Source of the DNA: Promethearchaeota archaeon
GTDB lineage: Archaea > Asgardarchaeota > Lokiarchaeia > Sigyniarchaeales > SOKP01
Assembly: GCA_030599585.1 (NCBI GenBank)
Contig: JAUVNS010000008.1
Location: 73,628-137,627 of the forward strand
Direction of reading: 5' to 3'
DNA length: 64,000 nt
Below are positions 26,501 to 36,687 of the stretch, piece after piece. The translations under genes were made by a program, and so were the position numbers. The first letter of the stretch is position 1. Every line of letters begins with the position of its first letter. The notes under the pieces were generated by a model. The model did no database searches and was not told the origin of the DNA. It saw only the letters and a program-made list of their open reading frames with translations.

Positions 26501-28317
26501 GATTCATTTATCTCAATTTGTTTAGTTAAGGCATCAATCGCAGCTTGAACATTCATCCTTCCATATCCTTCATGGACATCTTTCAGGTTAGTTAATAAAC
26601 CATTAAAAAGATTTGGTGAGTAATCACTTTCATCTATTTCTGTTTTAGGATCGTCCTCTCTTTCGAGATTTGTTTCTGATGCAGTCATGAGTAATATAGC
26701 TTTTAACATTTTTACCCATTTCGTAAGATTCTGGTTATTCCATTCAGCCCAACTCCCCCATTTCGCATCTATTAAAATGTTTATTACCGCAGAAACGATA
26801 GCGGTTGATATTGAAGTGCCGATCAAAGCGGTTGTATCATTAGATTTTCCATCTGCACTTACAATTGAGCGATGACCTGGGATTATACTACCTCCTGGTG
26901 CAACTATATCAGGTTTCAGAACGTTTTCTCCGACATTTCTTCCCATACTGCTATAAGAAGTTATCATGTCTTCATCGTTGATCGCACCAACAACAATTGC
27001 ATTTTTATTTACGCCTAAGCTGTTAAAAGGCTTCGTACCTTCGATGCCATTATTTCCCGCAGCAATCACAACTAAAACATGATTGTCAATGACTTCATCA
27101 ATTACAGCATTAATTGCAGTCACATCTTCTCCTATAGTTCCAATGCTTAAGCACACTGAAATTATATGATGGGTAGTTCTATTTTGGATTACGCTTGCCA
27201 TTGCCGATATTAAATCAGACACATACCCTTGTCCTGAACTATTTACTATTCTATAACTCAGAATTTTGGTAGCGTTAGCGATTCCATTAAAATGATTATA
27301 GTTCTCATAATAAGATTCGGGAAAAAATGACATAGATATGTTGAAAGAAAAGGCTGGAGCAGTATTACTTTTTTTATGATATTTAATATAAACATCATAA
27401 ATCCCTCTTTTATTAGGGGCGACATTATGAATAATTGAATAAATTTGATTAGGATTTTGGATGGTGCTCGAATTAACTAATGTAGAATTATAATACAATT
27501 CCAGCCAAAAAGTATCTATTTCATTCATCGGATAGTCGAAGCTGGAATTTATCCCAATATTTGCGCTACTTTTTGATATATTTACAGCGAGAATTTTAAG
27601 AGTATAATTTTTTGATGGTAAATAATCTTCAAATAGCTCCAAATGTGTGTAATTTCCATACATTTTAATTATAGAAGGGCTACTAGATTTATTGGTGAGG
27701 ATGCCAGTGCCTGCAATAACAGAGGATATGAATGTTCCGTGACCATTTTTATCGGATATCAAATCATCGTCGACAAAATTTTGCCAACCTACAATTTTAT
27801 TCTGTAAATAGGCTTGATTAGGATTAATACCGCTATCTAAAACTGCGATAGAGGAATCAGTGTCACCGTTATAACCATTGTTATACCATGTAGCATTAAC
27901 TGATTGTGTTTGAGCGCTAGCATAATTCATCTGAACTTCAATTATTTCATCGGTATCGATATTAATATCGGGAAATTCACTCTTATATAAAGATAGATTT
28001 GTTAAAGGGATTGTCCCAGCAAATCCCGAGAATTCATTAAATAGTCCATTCCAATCTTCATTCTCTTTTAAAATACCACCATAAGATACAAAACTATTTT
28101 TTGCGCTTACATTGTAATTTGAATTATTAAAAAAAACTATTACGTTTCTGTTACCATTGTTTGATGTACGTAGCGTATCTGAGAAGTCTTTTTGCTTCAC
28201 AAGGTTCGCACCGTATAAATCTATAGTTTGAAATTCTAAAAGAAGACTAACACCAATATTTAATCCGAGGATAAGAAGTAAAACAACAAGATATTTTGAT
28301 ACTTTTTTCAAATTCAA
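23506..28317 (-). CDS. Giant membrane-anchored subtilase (S8) with cytoplasmic zinc ribbons
   Basis: 1603 residues. A signal peptide (KYLVVLLLILGLNIGVSLLL) leads an S8 protease domain with the complete triad: Asp in SSIAVLDSGINPN (about D161), His in NGHGTFISSVIAGTG (about H193) and Ser in ALIGTSISTAIVSA (about residue 503). About 900 residues of Ig/jelly-roll-like extracellular repeats follow, then one membrane helix (WGIWFLVIVSVIIIGIISYFLA) and a cytoplasmic tail with CxxC pairs: HCKYCQSW, YMCPKCDHD, YNCINCGKW, YCKNKKC. The start is TTG, overlapping the upstream stop as TTGA, with GGAGGTGA just before it. Extracellular protease plus intracellular zinc ribbon in an ABC operon suggests surface-protein processing or signalling; this is inference. 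Confidence 0.88.
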   Translation of the reverse strand: MNLKKVSKYLVVLLLILGLNIGVSLLLEFQTIDLYGANLVKQKDFSDTLRTSNNGNRNVIVFFNNSNYNVSAKNSFVSYGGILKENEDWNGLFNEFSGFAGTIPLTNLSLYKSEFPDINIDTDEIIEVQMNYASAQTQSVNATWYNNGYNGDTDSSIAVLDSGINPNQAYLQNKIVGWQNFVDDDLISDKNGHGTFISSVIAGTGILTNKSSSPSIIKMYGNYTHLELFEDYLPSKNYTLKILAVNISKSSANIGINSSFDYPMNEIDTFWLELYYNSTLVNSSTIQNPNQIYSIIHNVAPNKRGIYDVYIKYHKKSNTAPAFSFNISMSFFPESYYENYNHFNGIANATKILSYRIVNSSGQGYVSDLISAMASVIQNRTTHHIISVCLSIGTIGEDVTAINAVIDEVIDNHVLVVIAAGNNGIEGTKPFNSLGVNKNAIVVGAINDEDMITSYSSMGRNVGENVLKPDIVAPGGSIIPGHRSIVSADGKSNDTTALIGTSISTAIVSAVINILIDAKWGSWAEWNNQNLTKWVKMLKAILLMTASETNLEREDDPKTEIDESDYSPNLFNGLLTNLKDVHEGYGRMNVQAAIDALTKQIEINESINYELTSSELNPLENHVFARKVHLIEDVQYIFNLSNVDGSADLDLFLYANESNRFGEPLLLQAAQKWYGDSDFFYFTPKYNQTECIVIVKAISGKSNFTLNVSSVINNFTPELKMTEINYFGGAKNDTVISLQQFYGNEPAKNYTIDNYWFYIEYFDNDTSNVPPQEVYLYIVNTSKKYAMTQVFAFDDNYTDGAVFRSDFVKFSTPGKYYYYFNASDGSHHAKYPLSELLNINIEFPDDSEAFPYLQDFNDGFNGWTYNGTGWGLLNQSNQNDNRSTLYSENWSALYFGRDHNFPLNYTYQPYIITNPFPNGTLRSPLFNITHINKNNTQVVAKIGLRTSLNSGDFMYLQINPNWTGWITLRTYSNEERDWFLDEINITQYIGNYVQFRLIAELDEDYDPINYKGFTLAYFSLENYTNFQAPEIDFNVDENISDIQGFKYDRIAFSVYYFDSDNNYPEYVFIEINNQNYSMINVFGAWNSSFNSFHPRGIKFVKSIVLNDLTNLTFRFHVYDGKFLTSTNFFNQDNNLFNFQNPIAYEFNINQSGKLIGFDYTLASLSDYFITGNPMQKELTQWLKGDNSWHLYYRFGNPFIYGGLGQSYGSLSQGYGPDWEANLITYPLHVRDEYDVFLNFAYEISLQNEFFLEQDELDKCTISISSNYGESWDILKEYYFDSENLAGNESLDISQYSNEIVIIKFTLHSNDITTGLGYGWLLSNIYLGYDESTDFIAPTIEISAPLSDEIVNSITKIEANISDNIGIDENRINIYINDKIVDRSLLKFNHGTGVLSFDWDTTQYNDGTYVVMVVAYDAEGNKAESVVHVDVENGLMNFQTWGIWFLVIVSVIIIGIISYFLAEKYGKFSFRHRRNIFAEKLRLKELDKEKVIKRIEVIETPEEHKNPFILHCKYCQSWFESSKFNYMCPKCDHDQIYIAYNCINCGKWYFKDKPGENFYCKNKKCRGVRLVRREIEEIKELLKEKGIFLRKFEYKGKKFSILDR

Positions 28318-31300
28318 AATTCACCTCCATCTTTGATTCCTTTTTTATTATAACTCTGCTCTTTGGATAGTGAAACTAGTCGGTCTCTTAAGGTATTTTC
28401 AACTTTTAGAACCGAATCGCTGTGTGATACTTTAAAGAGCAATAATTCGTTCCTTTGAAGTTCATACTTATTAGCCTTATATTTCTTAGTTTTCCAAATG
28501 AAAATCGTTAAAATAGTAAGAGCTACAAAAGCTGGACCTAGTACAAATAAAATATTAACTTCTTCTGGGATTATCACTTTAACTTCAATAGAATTCGATC
28601 TTTCTATTACTTTTTGTAAGTAGAAGTATTCAATACTCGCAGGTTTCAGCCAGATTAAAACTTGTTTAGTCGCTTGAATTTTATAGGAAAATGTAATTTC
28701 CTCACCTGGTTGCAAACTCGGAGCAGTAAAAATAAGACTTCCGCTTATTAATTCAAACTCAATATTTGTAAAGCCAATTGCGTCACTAATGGTAATATTT
28801 TTCGCACAAATATTCCCGGTGTTAGTAACCGTTATGTTTACGGTAATAATATCCCCAATTTCTATTTGATCTTGATTAACCGATTTTATTATTGAAAAAT
28901 TGATAAAACCAAGAATTAATGGCCTTGAAGAGGCAATTTGAATCGTGTTCTCCTCTAGGCAACTGAAATAATTGACTGAAGGATAGTAGTACCCTTTCCA
29001 TCCAATTTTTTTTACAGAAATAGTAGAATTTATTAACTCATTGTACATAATTTCTGGCGTAACCACATTCAACTTTCCAATAGGTGCTAAGTCTCCGTAT
29101 TGATCGTTAAATGCAAGTGATATATTTGGAATCATTAATCCCGCAAATCCAGTATTTCTAATATAAATTGACAAGTTAAATTTTTCATCGATATCAGGAG
29201 CTAGAGTTGTGGAATTACAATAAATCTCAATCGTCCTAATATAAGGATTACGGGATAAATAATCGATTGGAGCAGAAAAATACACATCGTTTGGATGAGA
29301 CTCTAATGTTGTAGAATTTAAATTTTGAATAAATTCTAAATTGTTATAGCTAATTGTTGTATTGCTAATTGTAGCCGTATTTGGAATGTAAAAAGAAAAA
29401 GAAATTTGTTTTTTCTCAGAGGGTGCAAGTTCAAAAATAGAATACTTTAGATAGTCTTTTTCGATTGTAAAGTTGAAAGGGTTATGAATAATTCCGGGGA
29501 CCATAATTGATATATTAATATTTCTTGCGATATTTGATCCTACATTGCTAAAAACTAATGTGTAGTTATTTATCACTCCCGTACTTGAACTATAGCTAGA
29601 TAAGTAAGCATATGAGGTAATAGACGCCATATTGTAAGTACTTAAAGAGATGGTATTTGATATTTTAATGTATTCAACTTTACCGCTTAAAGAAGTATAA
29701 ATAACTCTAGAGCCTAAAACGGTATATTCGTTAACATCTCTGTAATAAAATTCTATATCTAAATCATTAATAGAAATATTAAATTTGTTAGAATTGATTC
29801 CCTTTACTTTTAAAATAATTGAATGGTTGTTTCTATTGGCAGGATCAAAAATCCATTCAAGTGTCCCTTGGTTTTTAATAAATGTGTAGGTTGCTGTGTT
29901 ATTAATTGTTGTAGTCAAATACGGGGATATATCTTCAAAAACCTCCGAAGAAAAATTAAAAACTTCAAAATTCAAAACATCGGTAGTGTCTGTGTAATTA
30001 ACAACAATTGAAATGCGATCTAAAGAATTGTTCGTTAGATCTATCACAGTTTCGTTCATAAAAAGAAAGTGTACCTCGATTTCGTATTGATCAACATATT
30101 TCTGTTCTGATTCGAGTATCCATTCTTGGTTATCGTTGTTTAACGCCATTTGAGGTGAAGTTCCTTCAATTGATAACCCCGAAATAATCGAAGGTATCTG
30201 TGGAAAATTTTCTTTAAGAGTAAAATTATATCTGTAAAAAGAAGAAAATGTATCAAAACCCTCAATTGAAAAATTATCATTTGTATAAGAAAACGCTTCA
30301 TTTGGTTCTAACTTCCAATTTTCACTATTCCAAATACTCTGTTCATTCGTGAAAGTATCTTTTAGCGATTCTGAAGATTGACCTATTGCGTCTAATGAAG
30401 AAATTAATTGTGGGTTACCTATTGCAATTAAATCTATCACATGATCCATATTTTCATTATAGGGTAAAAAATTAGTGAGATTGTTAATATCTGGAAAATA
30501 AATATCTACTATTCCTGTTCCTGTTGTATCAAAATAAAAAATGCGTGGATTCTTATCAAAGTTAAAAAAATCCTCCAAAGAAGTGTATTGACCAGCATAC
30601 TCAATTCTGACAACCTCCCATATAGATTCTTTAAGATCTTCATCAAGTCCTAAAAGAACTCCGATTGGTCCCACAATTATAGGAAAAATATCATCAAGTT
30701 CTATAGGTATTGAAGTAGGAACCCCCCAAGCAGTTTCGTTCCCTACATTTATGGCAGTAATATTAAATGAAAAGTCTTTATAAACTCCATTTGAGGCATT
30801 ACCACCAATTAAGTCTTTTGTAATTACTAAATTTGGTTCTGAATTTGAAATTTTATATGTAATAACTAGCTCTTCAATTGGATTAAAAATTCCTGTAGGT
30901 ATTCCTGGCAACCCTTGAATTCCGATCGCGTGTAGAAAATTTATAACATCTGCTTGATCGTTTAGGTTTACAGGTTTAACATAACTTTGCTTAAACCCAT
31001 TGTCGTTAACCCAGAATAATTCAAACGAATAATCTTTTAGCGCTTGGATATCAAACTCTATTTCAGCGTAGTAAAGTAATAAGCCGATTTGCTCTAAAAG
31101 AAAGTCATAAAGTGTGAAATAGGAGGGTGTTGCATCGATTACATCAGTACAAAAAATATTAACATTAATTTCACTCATAAAAGCGCCTATTAAAGAAATA
31201 AATATCTTTTCACTAGGTTTGAGCGACTCTCCTTGATATCCCATAGCATCCCATAAATTAAAACGATATTCGTCTTCGCTGATTTCAGTAATTCCACGAG

Positions 31301-32261
31301 CTGAACCTTCATATTGTATCATTAAACTCGTGTAATGTGATTCATTAGAAAGCGTGAGGGAACCAAAGGAATCACCAAAATCACCAAAATCGTTCTGAGT
31401 CGATGTTTGATTAACCACATCTGAAAAATTTCCGAATAGGGAACTAATATCCGAAAATTGTTCAAATATATTATCGATTTCAAGATTTTCTAAATAGCCT
31501 AAATCCAATGAATCAATATTAAAGTTTACCTGATCCATGGACTTATAAACATCATAGTCTAAGAAATCCAAGGAGTTTACCAATAGAAATGTTGAAGATA
31601 AATGTTGTGTATTAATGTATTCTTCGGAGGTTAAACGGTCAACATCTAAAGCTTTCCAGTATCCATCCATAGGTATGTTTTTTGTAATCTCATCAAAATA
31701 AATCTCCCAATTTGGATGATATCCTATAAATGGAAAGAAATAAGCGTTCGAGGAATTTATCATTATTAAATCTATTTCAAATTTATTTTTTATAATATCT
31801 AGAGCCCGACTTGCCCTAAATGACACGTCTTCTTCGCTCATTTCTTCATTATAATAAAGAAATCCCGAAAAACTGTTAAAACTCATTTCATATTGCTTAC
31901 TATATGGATTCTCATTAAGAACGCGAGGGAATAATTCTGGAGTTATCCCGTTTGATGCACTGAAAAGGACATTACATTTATAAAACGCTGGATCCCTCGT
32001 ATCAAACTTAGGAAGAATATTTGTATCATTAGTGAAAAGTGATTGCTTAATAACCGATTTATTTCCTGCCACCAAGGCTTTAATTTTTTCTGCATATAGA
32101 TCTGTTCCTGCAATATCAGAAATTTTTAGTAATTTTTCTTGAAAATTGGATTGTTCTTCGTAATCAAGTATAAACTCTTGACTGATAAAATTGTCATCTA
32201 ATGGGGAAAAAATAAAACTAAGGAAGAATAAAGTTATTAAAATTTCTTTAGAGTATTTCAT
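28314..32261 (-). CDS. Large surface protein with C-terminal membrane anchor
   Basis: 1315 residues. An N-terminal signal sequence (EILITLFFLSFIFSPL) and one C-terminal helix (VNILFVLGPAFVALTILTIFIW) flank a long Asn/Thr-rich extracellular region. Parts read as DUF11/CARDB-like beta modules, for example DIITVNITVTNTGNICAKNITISDAIG and LVFSNVGSNIARNINISIMVPG, typical of cell-surface adhesion or scaffold proteins. A charged 50-residue cytoplasmic tail ends the chain. AGGAGGAG lies 12 nt before the ATG. It overlaps the protease gene by 4 nt, so the two are translationally coupled and may be partners. Confidence 0.75.
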   Translation of the reverse strand: MKYSKEILITLFFLSFIFSPLDDNFISQEFILDYEEQSNFQEKLLKISDIAGTDLYAEKIKALVAGNKSVIKQSLFTNDTNILPKFDTRDPAFYKCNVLFSASNGITPELFPRVLNENPYSKQYEMSFNSFSGFLYYNEEMSEEDVSFRASRALDIIKNKFEIDLIMINSSNAYFFPFIGYHPNWEIYFDEITKNIPMDGYWKALDVDRLTSEEYINTQHLSSTFLLVNSLDFLDYDVYKSMDQVNFNIDSLDLGYLENLEIDNIFEQFSDISSLFGNFSDVVNQTSTQNDFGDFGDSFGSLTLSNESHYTSLMIQYEGSARGITEISEDEYRFNLWDAMGYQGESLKPSEKIFISLIGAFMSEINVNIFCTDVIDATPSYFTLYDFLLEQIGLLLYYAEIEFDIQALKDYSFELFWVNDNGFKQSYVKPVNLNDQADVINFLHAIGIQGLPGIPTGIFNPIEELVITYKISNSEPNLVITKDLIGGNASNGVYKDFSFNITAINVGNETAWGVPTSIPIELDDIFPIIVGPIGVLLGLDEDLKESIWEVVRIEYAGQYTSLEDFFNFDKNPRIFYFDTTGTGIVDIYFPDINNLTNFLPYNENMDHVIDLIAIGNPQLISSLDAIGQSSESLKDTFTNEQSIWNSENWKLEPNEAFSYTNDNFSIEGFDTFSSFYRYNFTLKENFPQIPSIISGLSIEGTSPQMALNNDNQEWILESEQKYVDQYEIEVHFLFMNETVIDLTNNSLDRISIVVNYTDTTDVLNFEVFNFSSEVFEDISPYLTTTINNTATYTFIKNQGTLEWIFDPANRNNHSIILKVKGINSNKFNISINDLDIEFYYRDVNEYTVLGSRVIYTSLSGKVEYIKISNTISLSTYNMASITSYAYLSSYSSSTGVINNYTLVFSNVGSNIARNINISIMVPGIIHNPFNFTIEKDYLKYSIFELAPSEKKQISFSFYIPNTATISNTTISYNNLEFIQNLNSTTLESHPNDVYFSAPIDYLSRNPYIRTIEIYCNSTTLAPDIDEKFNLSIYIRNTGFAGLMIPNISLAFNDQYGDLAPIGKLNVVTPEIMYNELINSTISVKKIGWKGYYYPSVNYFSCLEENTIQIASSRPLILGFINFSIIKSVNQDQIEIGDIITVNITVTNTGNICAKNITISDAIGFTNIEFELISGSLIFTAPSLQPGEEITFSYKIQATKQVLIWLKPASIEYFYLQKVIERSNSIEVKVIIPEEVNILFVLGPAFVALTILTIFIWKTKKYKANKYELQRNELLLFKVSHSDSVLKVENTLRDRLVSLSKEQSYNKKGIKDGGEF

Positions 32262-32277
32262 AGTTTTTCATCTCCTC

Positions 32278-35200
32278 CTACATCGTTTCCCTATAAATAT
32301 CTACAATTTTCTCTTTTCGAGATTTATTTAGTAATACTTTCATTCCTACTAGAGTAAAAATTATCGATATGGTAAAAATTACTAACATATCTGTTAATGG
32401 AAATACGGGTATATTTGGTAAGCCGCTAGTTAGATTCATAGACACACTTAGAAGTAGACTAGTAGCCCAACCTACGAGGACACCTACTGTTCCACTACTT
32501 AACATAATAATTAACGACTCTATAATAAACATTCTTCCGATTTCTTTCCCTTTTAAACCTAAGGTTCTAATGATGCCTATTTCTTTTTTTCTTTCAATAA
32601 TTGTTGAATAAGAAGACGATAGTAATCCAAATAAACAGATAATTACAGTCGCATTCAAAGTCATAGAGAAAAACACGGTAATAATTGTGAAAAATAATTG
32701 TTGTTGTGCAATCATTTGTTGTAAACTAGTTATCTCAAAATCAAAAGAGTTCTCATTTTCCCTTGTCAGTTTATTCATGATAATCTGTAATGAACTTTGG
32801 GCATTCAGATTGAGTTTAATAAAAATCTTATCTAAGTATGGAATTGGGGGAATATCCATAATAATCATATAAGTTTCTTGAGAAATCATAACTCCACCCA
32901 TATTAGCCGTTGCGGCCGATCTTCCAAATTTTCCAGAAAAGCCTGGCATAGATGCTGCTACTCCAACTATTTTAAATGTATAAATTTCAGACTCATCCCC
33001 CCTCTGTATTGCCATCCGAATAATGTCTCCAAGATACATATCCATACTTAAAGAAATACTCTCTGATATGATACAGGTATAGAGCGGTTGTTCATTGAAC
33101 AATTGTTCGAAAGATAGTTTGATTTCTCCCTGTGTAAATTCCATGTATTTATTGTTGACCGTAGACGGATAAATTTCATCGACGCCTATTAGGCTTATTT
33201 CTTGTGTAGTTAAACCCGCGTAATCCCCAATCTCCGCTGTAAATTCTTTACCTTCTTCAGAATAAATTTGTGTTAAATGGTAAGGGCTGGCAATAACTGA
33301 GGATATCCTCTCGATACCATCAATTTTTAATAATTCTTCCTCGAAACTGCTCGTGAGGATTCTATTTGGATTTACAGGAAAGCCATTATCTTGACTTGTT
33401 TTAAGTCCATTGACAGAGGTGCTAAGAAAATCACCACCCTCACCCCCACCCCCAAATAAGTTAAAACTTTCTACTTCTTCAGGTTCAAGCCATCCTTCTG
33501 TTTCTATTACTAAATCTGAGCCAAAATTCAGGTTAGCACTTACTACGCTCTCGTTCGCTAAGAAGTTAAATACACTCGCAGTAAATATTACAAATGAAAA
33601 AGTAAATGCAAAAGTTATTATCGTGCTTGAGTTCCTTCTGACATATCTAAATATAAAGATTTTATATACTGGTGCTATTTTTTTGGTAAATACTTGAAAA
33701 AAACTAATGAACATTCTTAAAATTAAAGGTAAAAGGCCCAATCCTGCCAATGTCATTCCGATCAAAAATACTAATAACAAAGCTATTAGTGTTCCGGACA
33801 TCAAAGCAGCGTCTCCCGTATTTAATATCCTAGGGATAACAAACATTACAAATGCTCCATTGGCGGCCAATATAATACCAACTATTAAAAGCTTATAGTT
33901 TACAGAAGCCTTTTTTTTAAGTTTATATAACACATCCTCCTTACGATATGGATGGATAGATTCTATTAATTGGAGTTGCATAACTTTAACAGCAGGGGAG
34001 ATACTAACAATAAGCCCTACACTTATTCCAATGATATAAGCAATTAAAAAAGACCAAATTGTCGACGAGAAAGTTATATTTCCTGCTAAACCGGGAATCG
34101 ATTCCGCTACAACACTCCCTGCTATCGGAAGTACGATATATTGAGTTCCTAATTGAGCCAGAATCAAACCTAATATCGTTCCAATATTACATAGCAACAA
34201 TCCTTGTACTAAAACTATTATTAAATTATAACGCTTGGTTGCTCCCAGTGTTCTAAAGATTCCAAATTCTCTTATACGTTCCTCAACAGAAGTTTTTAAA
34301 ATTCCGTTGATTAAAACACCAGATATTAACATAGAGATCATTGTGACAAATACAAAAATTATCGTCAACCCGACGCTAAACATTTCAGAATAACCTAAGA
34401 TGTCTAATTTGGGTAAGTTTATAGTATACTCGTTTAATCCGATTAGTAGTTGAACTTTCCCCGCTAATTTCTTGACCCGTTTTTCCGAACCATCGATATC
34501 CCTTGCGTCATACAAACTTTCCTCGTCTTTTAAAGTTAAAATTAATTCGTTACATTTTCCATTGAATGTTGTGTTGCCAAAGGTATCATAAATTGTATCT
34601 ATATCAACAACAATCAAGGGTCGGTTCGCAAATACTATTGGCCATTTCAATTGAAAATCAAAAATCCTATGTATGGTAAAATTTTTCACTCTGTAATAGG
34701 ATGTATTTCCGTGCCATATTCCCATTCTAATTTCAATTGTATCGTTCTCAGCGTATTTAATTTCGTCGTTTAAGCCATAATATATAGCACATTGATCCAA
34801 AGCTAAATTGGAAATCGCTAACAAATCGTTAGTATCAGGCTTTAAAAAACTCCCAAATTGAAGTTGGTTTTCTAATTCAAAATCGATACCCGATATAATA
34901 ACATTTCTCCTTTTATTTTCTAATTCTTGGGTTTCAAAACCCTTAGAATAGTTAACATTTCCCCATAGACTCATCCTAGGAATAAAGGATTCAACTTCTT
35001 CTATATTATTTCCAATTGTTTCTATTACTGGCTGATAACTGAAATAATTCGACCGATTATAAGGTTCGCCGTTATAATGTCTTACGGAAACATTAAAATC
35101 TTGTTGACCTGCATCAATACTAAGATAATCAATGAAAGTGACTGCTATAGAATCTGATAAAAATAGAATTAACGCTAGAAGTCCAATAGAAACTGTAATT

Positions 35201-35283
35201 CCTAATACCCCAACAAAGGTCCTGGTCTTGTGACGGACGAAATCTTTTAAGGCGTATTTAAATACTATTTTTATGTTAGTCAT
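32278..35283 (-). CDS. FtsX/MacB-like ABC permease, double FtsX unit
   Basis: 1001 residues with the same layout as the permease at 20509: N-terminal helix (TFVGVLGITVSIGLLALILFL), a large extracellular core, FtsX helices with TSVEERIREFGIFRTLGATKR, a second helix set, a second extracellular domain and ERKKEIGIIRTLGLKGKEIG near the C-terminus. The two permeases are paralogues. A glycine- and acid-rich loop (NLFGGGGEGGDFLS) lies in the second extracellular domain. It lies directly after the ATPase gene, giving the order ATPase-permease-surface protein-protease-permease. Confidence 0.88.
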   Translation of the reverse strand: MTNIKIVFKYALKDFVRHKTRTFVGVLGITVSIGLLALILFLSDSIAVTFIDYLSIDAGQQDFNVSVRHYNGEPYNRSNYFSYQPVIETIGNNIEEVESFIPRMSLWGNVNYSKGFETQELENKRRNVIISGIDFELENQLQFGSFLKPDTNDLLAISNLALDQCAIYYGLNDEIKYAENDTIEIRMGIWHGNTSYYRVKNFTIHRIFDFQLKWPIVFANRPLIVVDIDTIYDTFGNTTFNGKCNELILTLKDEESLYDARDIDGSEKRVKKLAGKVQLLIGLNEYTINLPKLDILGYSEMFSVGLTIIFVFVTMISMLISGVLINGILKTSVEERIREFGIFRTLGATKRYNLIIVLVQGLLLCNIGTILGLILAQLGTQYIVLPIAGSVVAESIPGLAGNITFSSTIWSFLIAYIIGISVGLIVSISPAVKVMQLQLIESIHPYRKEDVLYKLKKKASVNYKLLIVGIILAANGAFVMFVIPRILNTGDAALMSGTLIALLLVFLIGMTLAGLGLLPLILRMFISFFQVFTKKIAPVYKIFIFRYVRRNSSTIITFAFTFSFVIFTASVFNFLANESVVSANLNFGSDLVIETEGWLEPEEVESFNLFGGGGEGGDFLSTSVNGLKTSQDNGFPVNPNRILTSSFEEELLKIDGIERISSVIASPYHLTQIYSEEGKEFTAEIGDYAGLTTQEISLIGVDEIYPSTVNNKYMEFTQGEIKLSFEQLFNEQPLYTCIISESISLSMDMYLGDIIRMAIQRGDESEIYTFKIVGVAASMPGFSGKFGRSAATANMGGVMISQETYMIIMDIPPIPYLDKIFIKLNLNAQSSLQIIMNKLTRENENSFDFEITSLQQMIAQQQLFFTIITVFFSMTLNATVIICLFGLLSSSYSTIIERKKEIGIIRTLGLKGKEIGRMFIIESLIIMLSSGTVGVLVGWATSLLLSVSMNLTSGLPNIPVFPLTDMLVIFTISIIFTLVGMKVLLNKSRKEKIVDIYRETM

Positions 35284-35333
35284 TCGAATTATTGCGATAA
35301 AACGTACTTTTATAATAAAATAGATGAATTATA

Positions 35334-36512
35334 TCAATCTAAAATTAATTCGTCTCCCGAAATTTGTCCACTAATATTATTTTCTTCTATAAGTTCATCC
35401 AAAATATCGTTAAAATGCTCTGGAAGGTTTGAAACGATCGGAATTGGGATGCTATTTTTAATATCACTAACTTTTATATTGGTTTTACCTTGAGACGCAT
35501 ACAAGTATTTAAATATCAGACTCTTGCATTTTTCCTTATTAATTTCGGCGTCCGTTTTCCTTTTATACTGCATAATTTCTGTTTCTTTTAGGCCTCCAAT
35601 TTTCCCCTCGTGAGTTAATTTACCATCTCTCATGTGATAAACTTTACTAGCGAATTCAGAAACCGCAGCATCGTGAGAAACCGATATAAATGTTGCTCCT
35701 TTTTTATTTAAATCTCTAATAAGATTCAAAATCATAATACCGGTCTTGGAGTCTAAGTCACCCGTCGGTTCGTCGAGAATTACTATGGCTGGATCGTTTG
35801 CAAATGCTCTTGCAATCGCTACCCTTTGTTGTTCTCCACCACTTAATTCTGATGGCGTATGGTGAGAACGTTCATCCAATCCTACGAGGCTTAGTAAATC
35901 CATAGCTTTTTTTCTCTTACCTCTTTTACTTAACTTCCCAGAAAAATGTAAAGGGACCATCACATTTTCTAAAGCTGTCATCTGTGGTAGTAAATTATAG
36001 AATTGAAATACAAAGCCAATACTTTCTCTTCTTATTTCTGCTAAATCGTTGTCATTAAGCATAGATATATTACGCCCTTCCAAGTAAATTTTTCCCCTCG
36101 TAGGTGTATCCAATCCGCCTACTAGGTTCAAAAGTGTTGTTTTGCCACTTCCTGAAGGACCCATTATATCTATAAAATTTCCTTTATCAATCGTTAAATC
36201 AACGCCGCGTAGGGCCGCCACGGCTGTGGTTCCAAGTAAATATGTCTTGTGCAAGTTCTCAACAACAATTAAATGGTCATAATCTCTGCCTACTTCTTTT
36301 TCTTGTTTTAATTCTAATTTGATTTTCTTTCTTTCTTCACGAGAGAGGGTAAGTGATTCCATTTTCTGCTTTTTTAATGTATTTTTTTGTTTTTTCATTT
36401 GCCATTTTCGAAAATCTTTACTTTCGTTTCCCTTCCATATCGCAAGTTTTCCAGTTTCGTTTTCGTATTCATCCATTTCCGGAGACTTTTTAACAATTCT
36501 TCTTTCAGACAT
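35334..36512 (-). CDS. LolD/MacB-type ABC ATPase with N- and C-terminal extensions
   Basis: 392 residues. The core has Walker A MGPSGSGKTTLLNLVGG, Q-loop FVFQFYNLLPQMTALENV, signature ELSGGEQQRVAIARAFANDPAIVILDEPTGDLD and H-loop FISVSHDAAV. LolD-type ATPases have about 230 residues; here about 80 basic, probably coiled-coil residues precede the core and about 80 follow it. The tail may be a small winged-helix-like domain, but I cannot name it. First gene of the operon with two FtsX permeases, the surface protein and the subtilase. It energises them from the cytoplasm. Confidence 0.92.
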   Translation of the reverse strand: MSERRIVKKSPEMDEYENETGKLAIWKGNESKDFRKWQMKKQKNTLKKQKMESLTLSREERKKIKLELKQEKEVGRDYDHLIVVENLHKTYLLGTTAVAALRGVDLTIDKGNFIDIMGPSGSGKTTLLNLVGGLDTPTRGKIYLEGRNISMLNDNDLAEIRRESIGFVFQFYNLLPQMTALENVMVPLHFSGKLSKRGKRKKAMDLLSLVGLDERSHHTPSELSGGEQQRVAIARAFANDPAIVILDEPTGDLDSKTGIMILNLIRDLNKKGATFISVSHDAAVSEFASKVYHMRDGKLTHEGKIGGLKETEIMQYKRKTDAEINKEKCKSLIFKYLYASQGKTNIKVSDIKNSIPIPIVSNLPEHFNDILDELIEENNISGQISGDELILD

Positions 36513-36687
36513 TAAGTTTAACCCCTTTTTGAGTATAGAAATATAAATTATAGAACAAATACTAATATAATCATAACTGCAGTAGAATTAGAAGTATTAG
36601 GAATGTTTTAAACCTTAAGATTCTATTATATTCGAACATCTAATAAATATAATTTTAGATATATGATGATTGAAATAGGAGTGAAAT

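Noticed and set aside
32369-34256. Plus-strand ORFs opposite the second FtsX permease
   Set aside because: Shadows of the permease; no start signals and biased amino-acid content.
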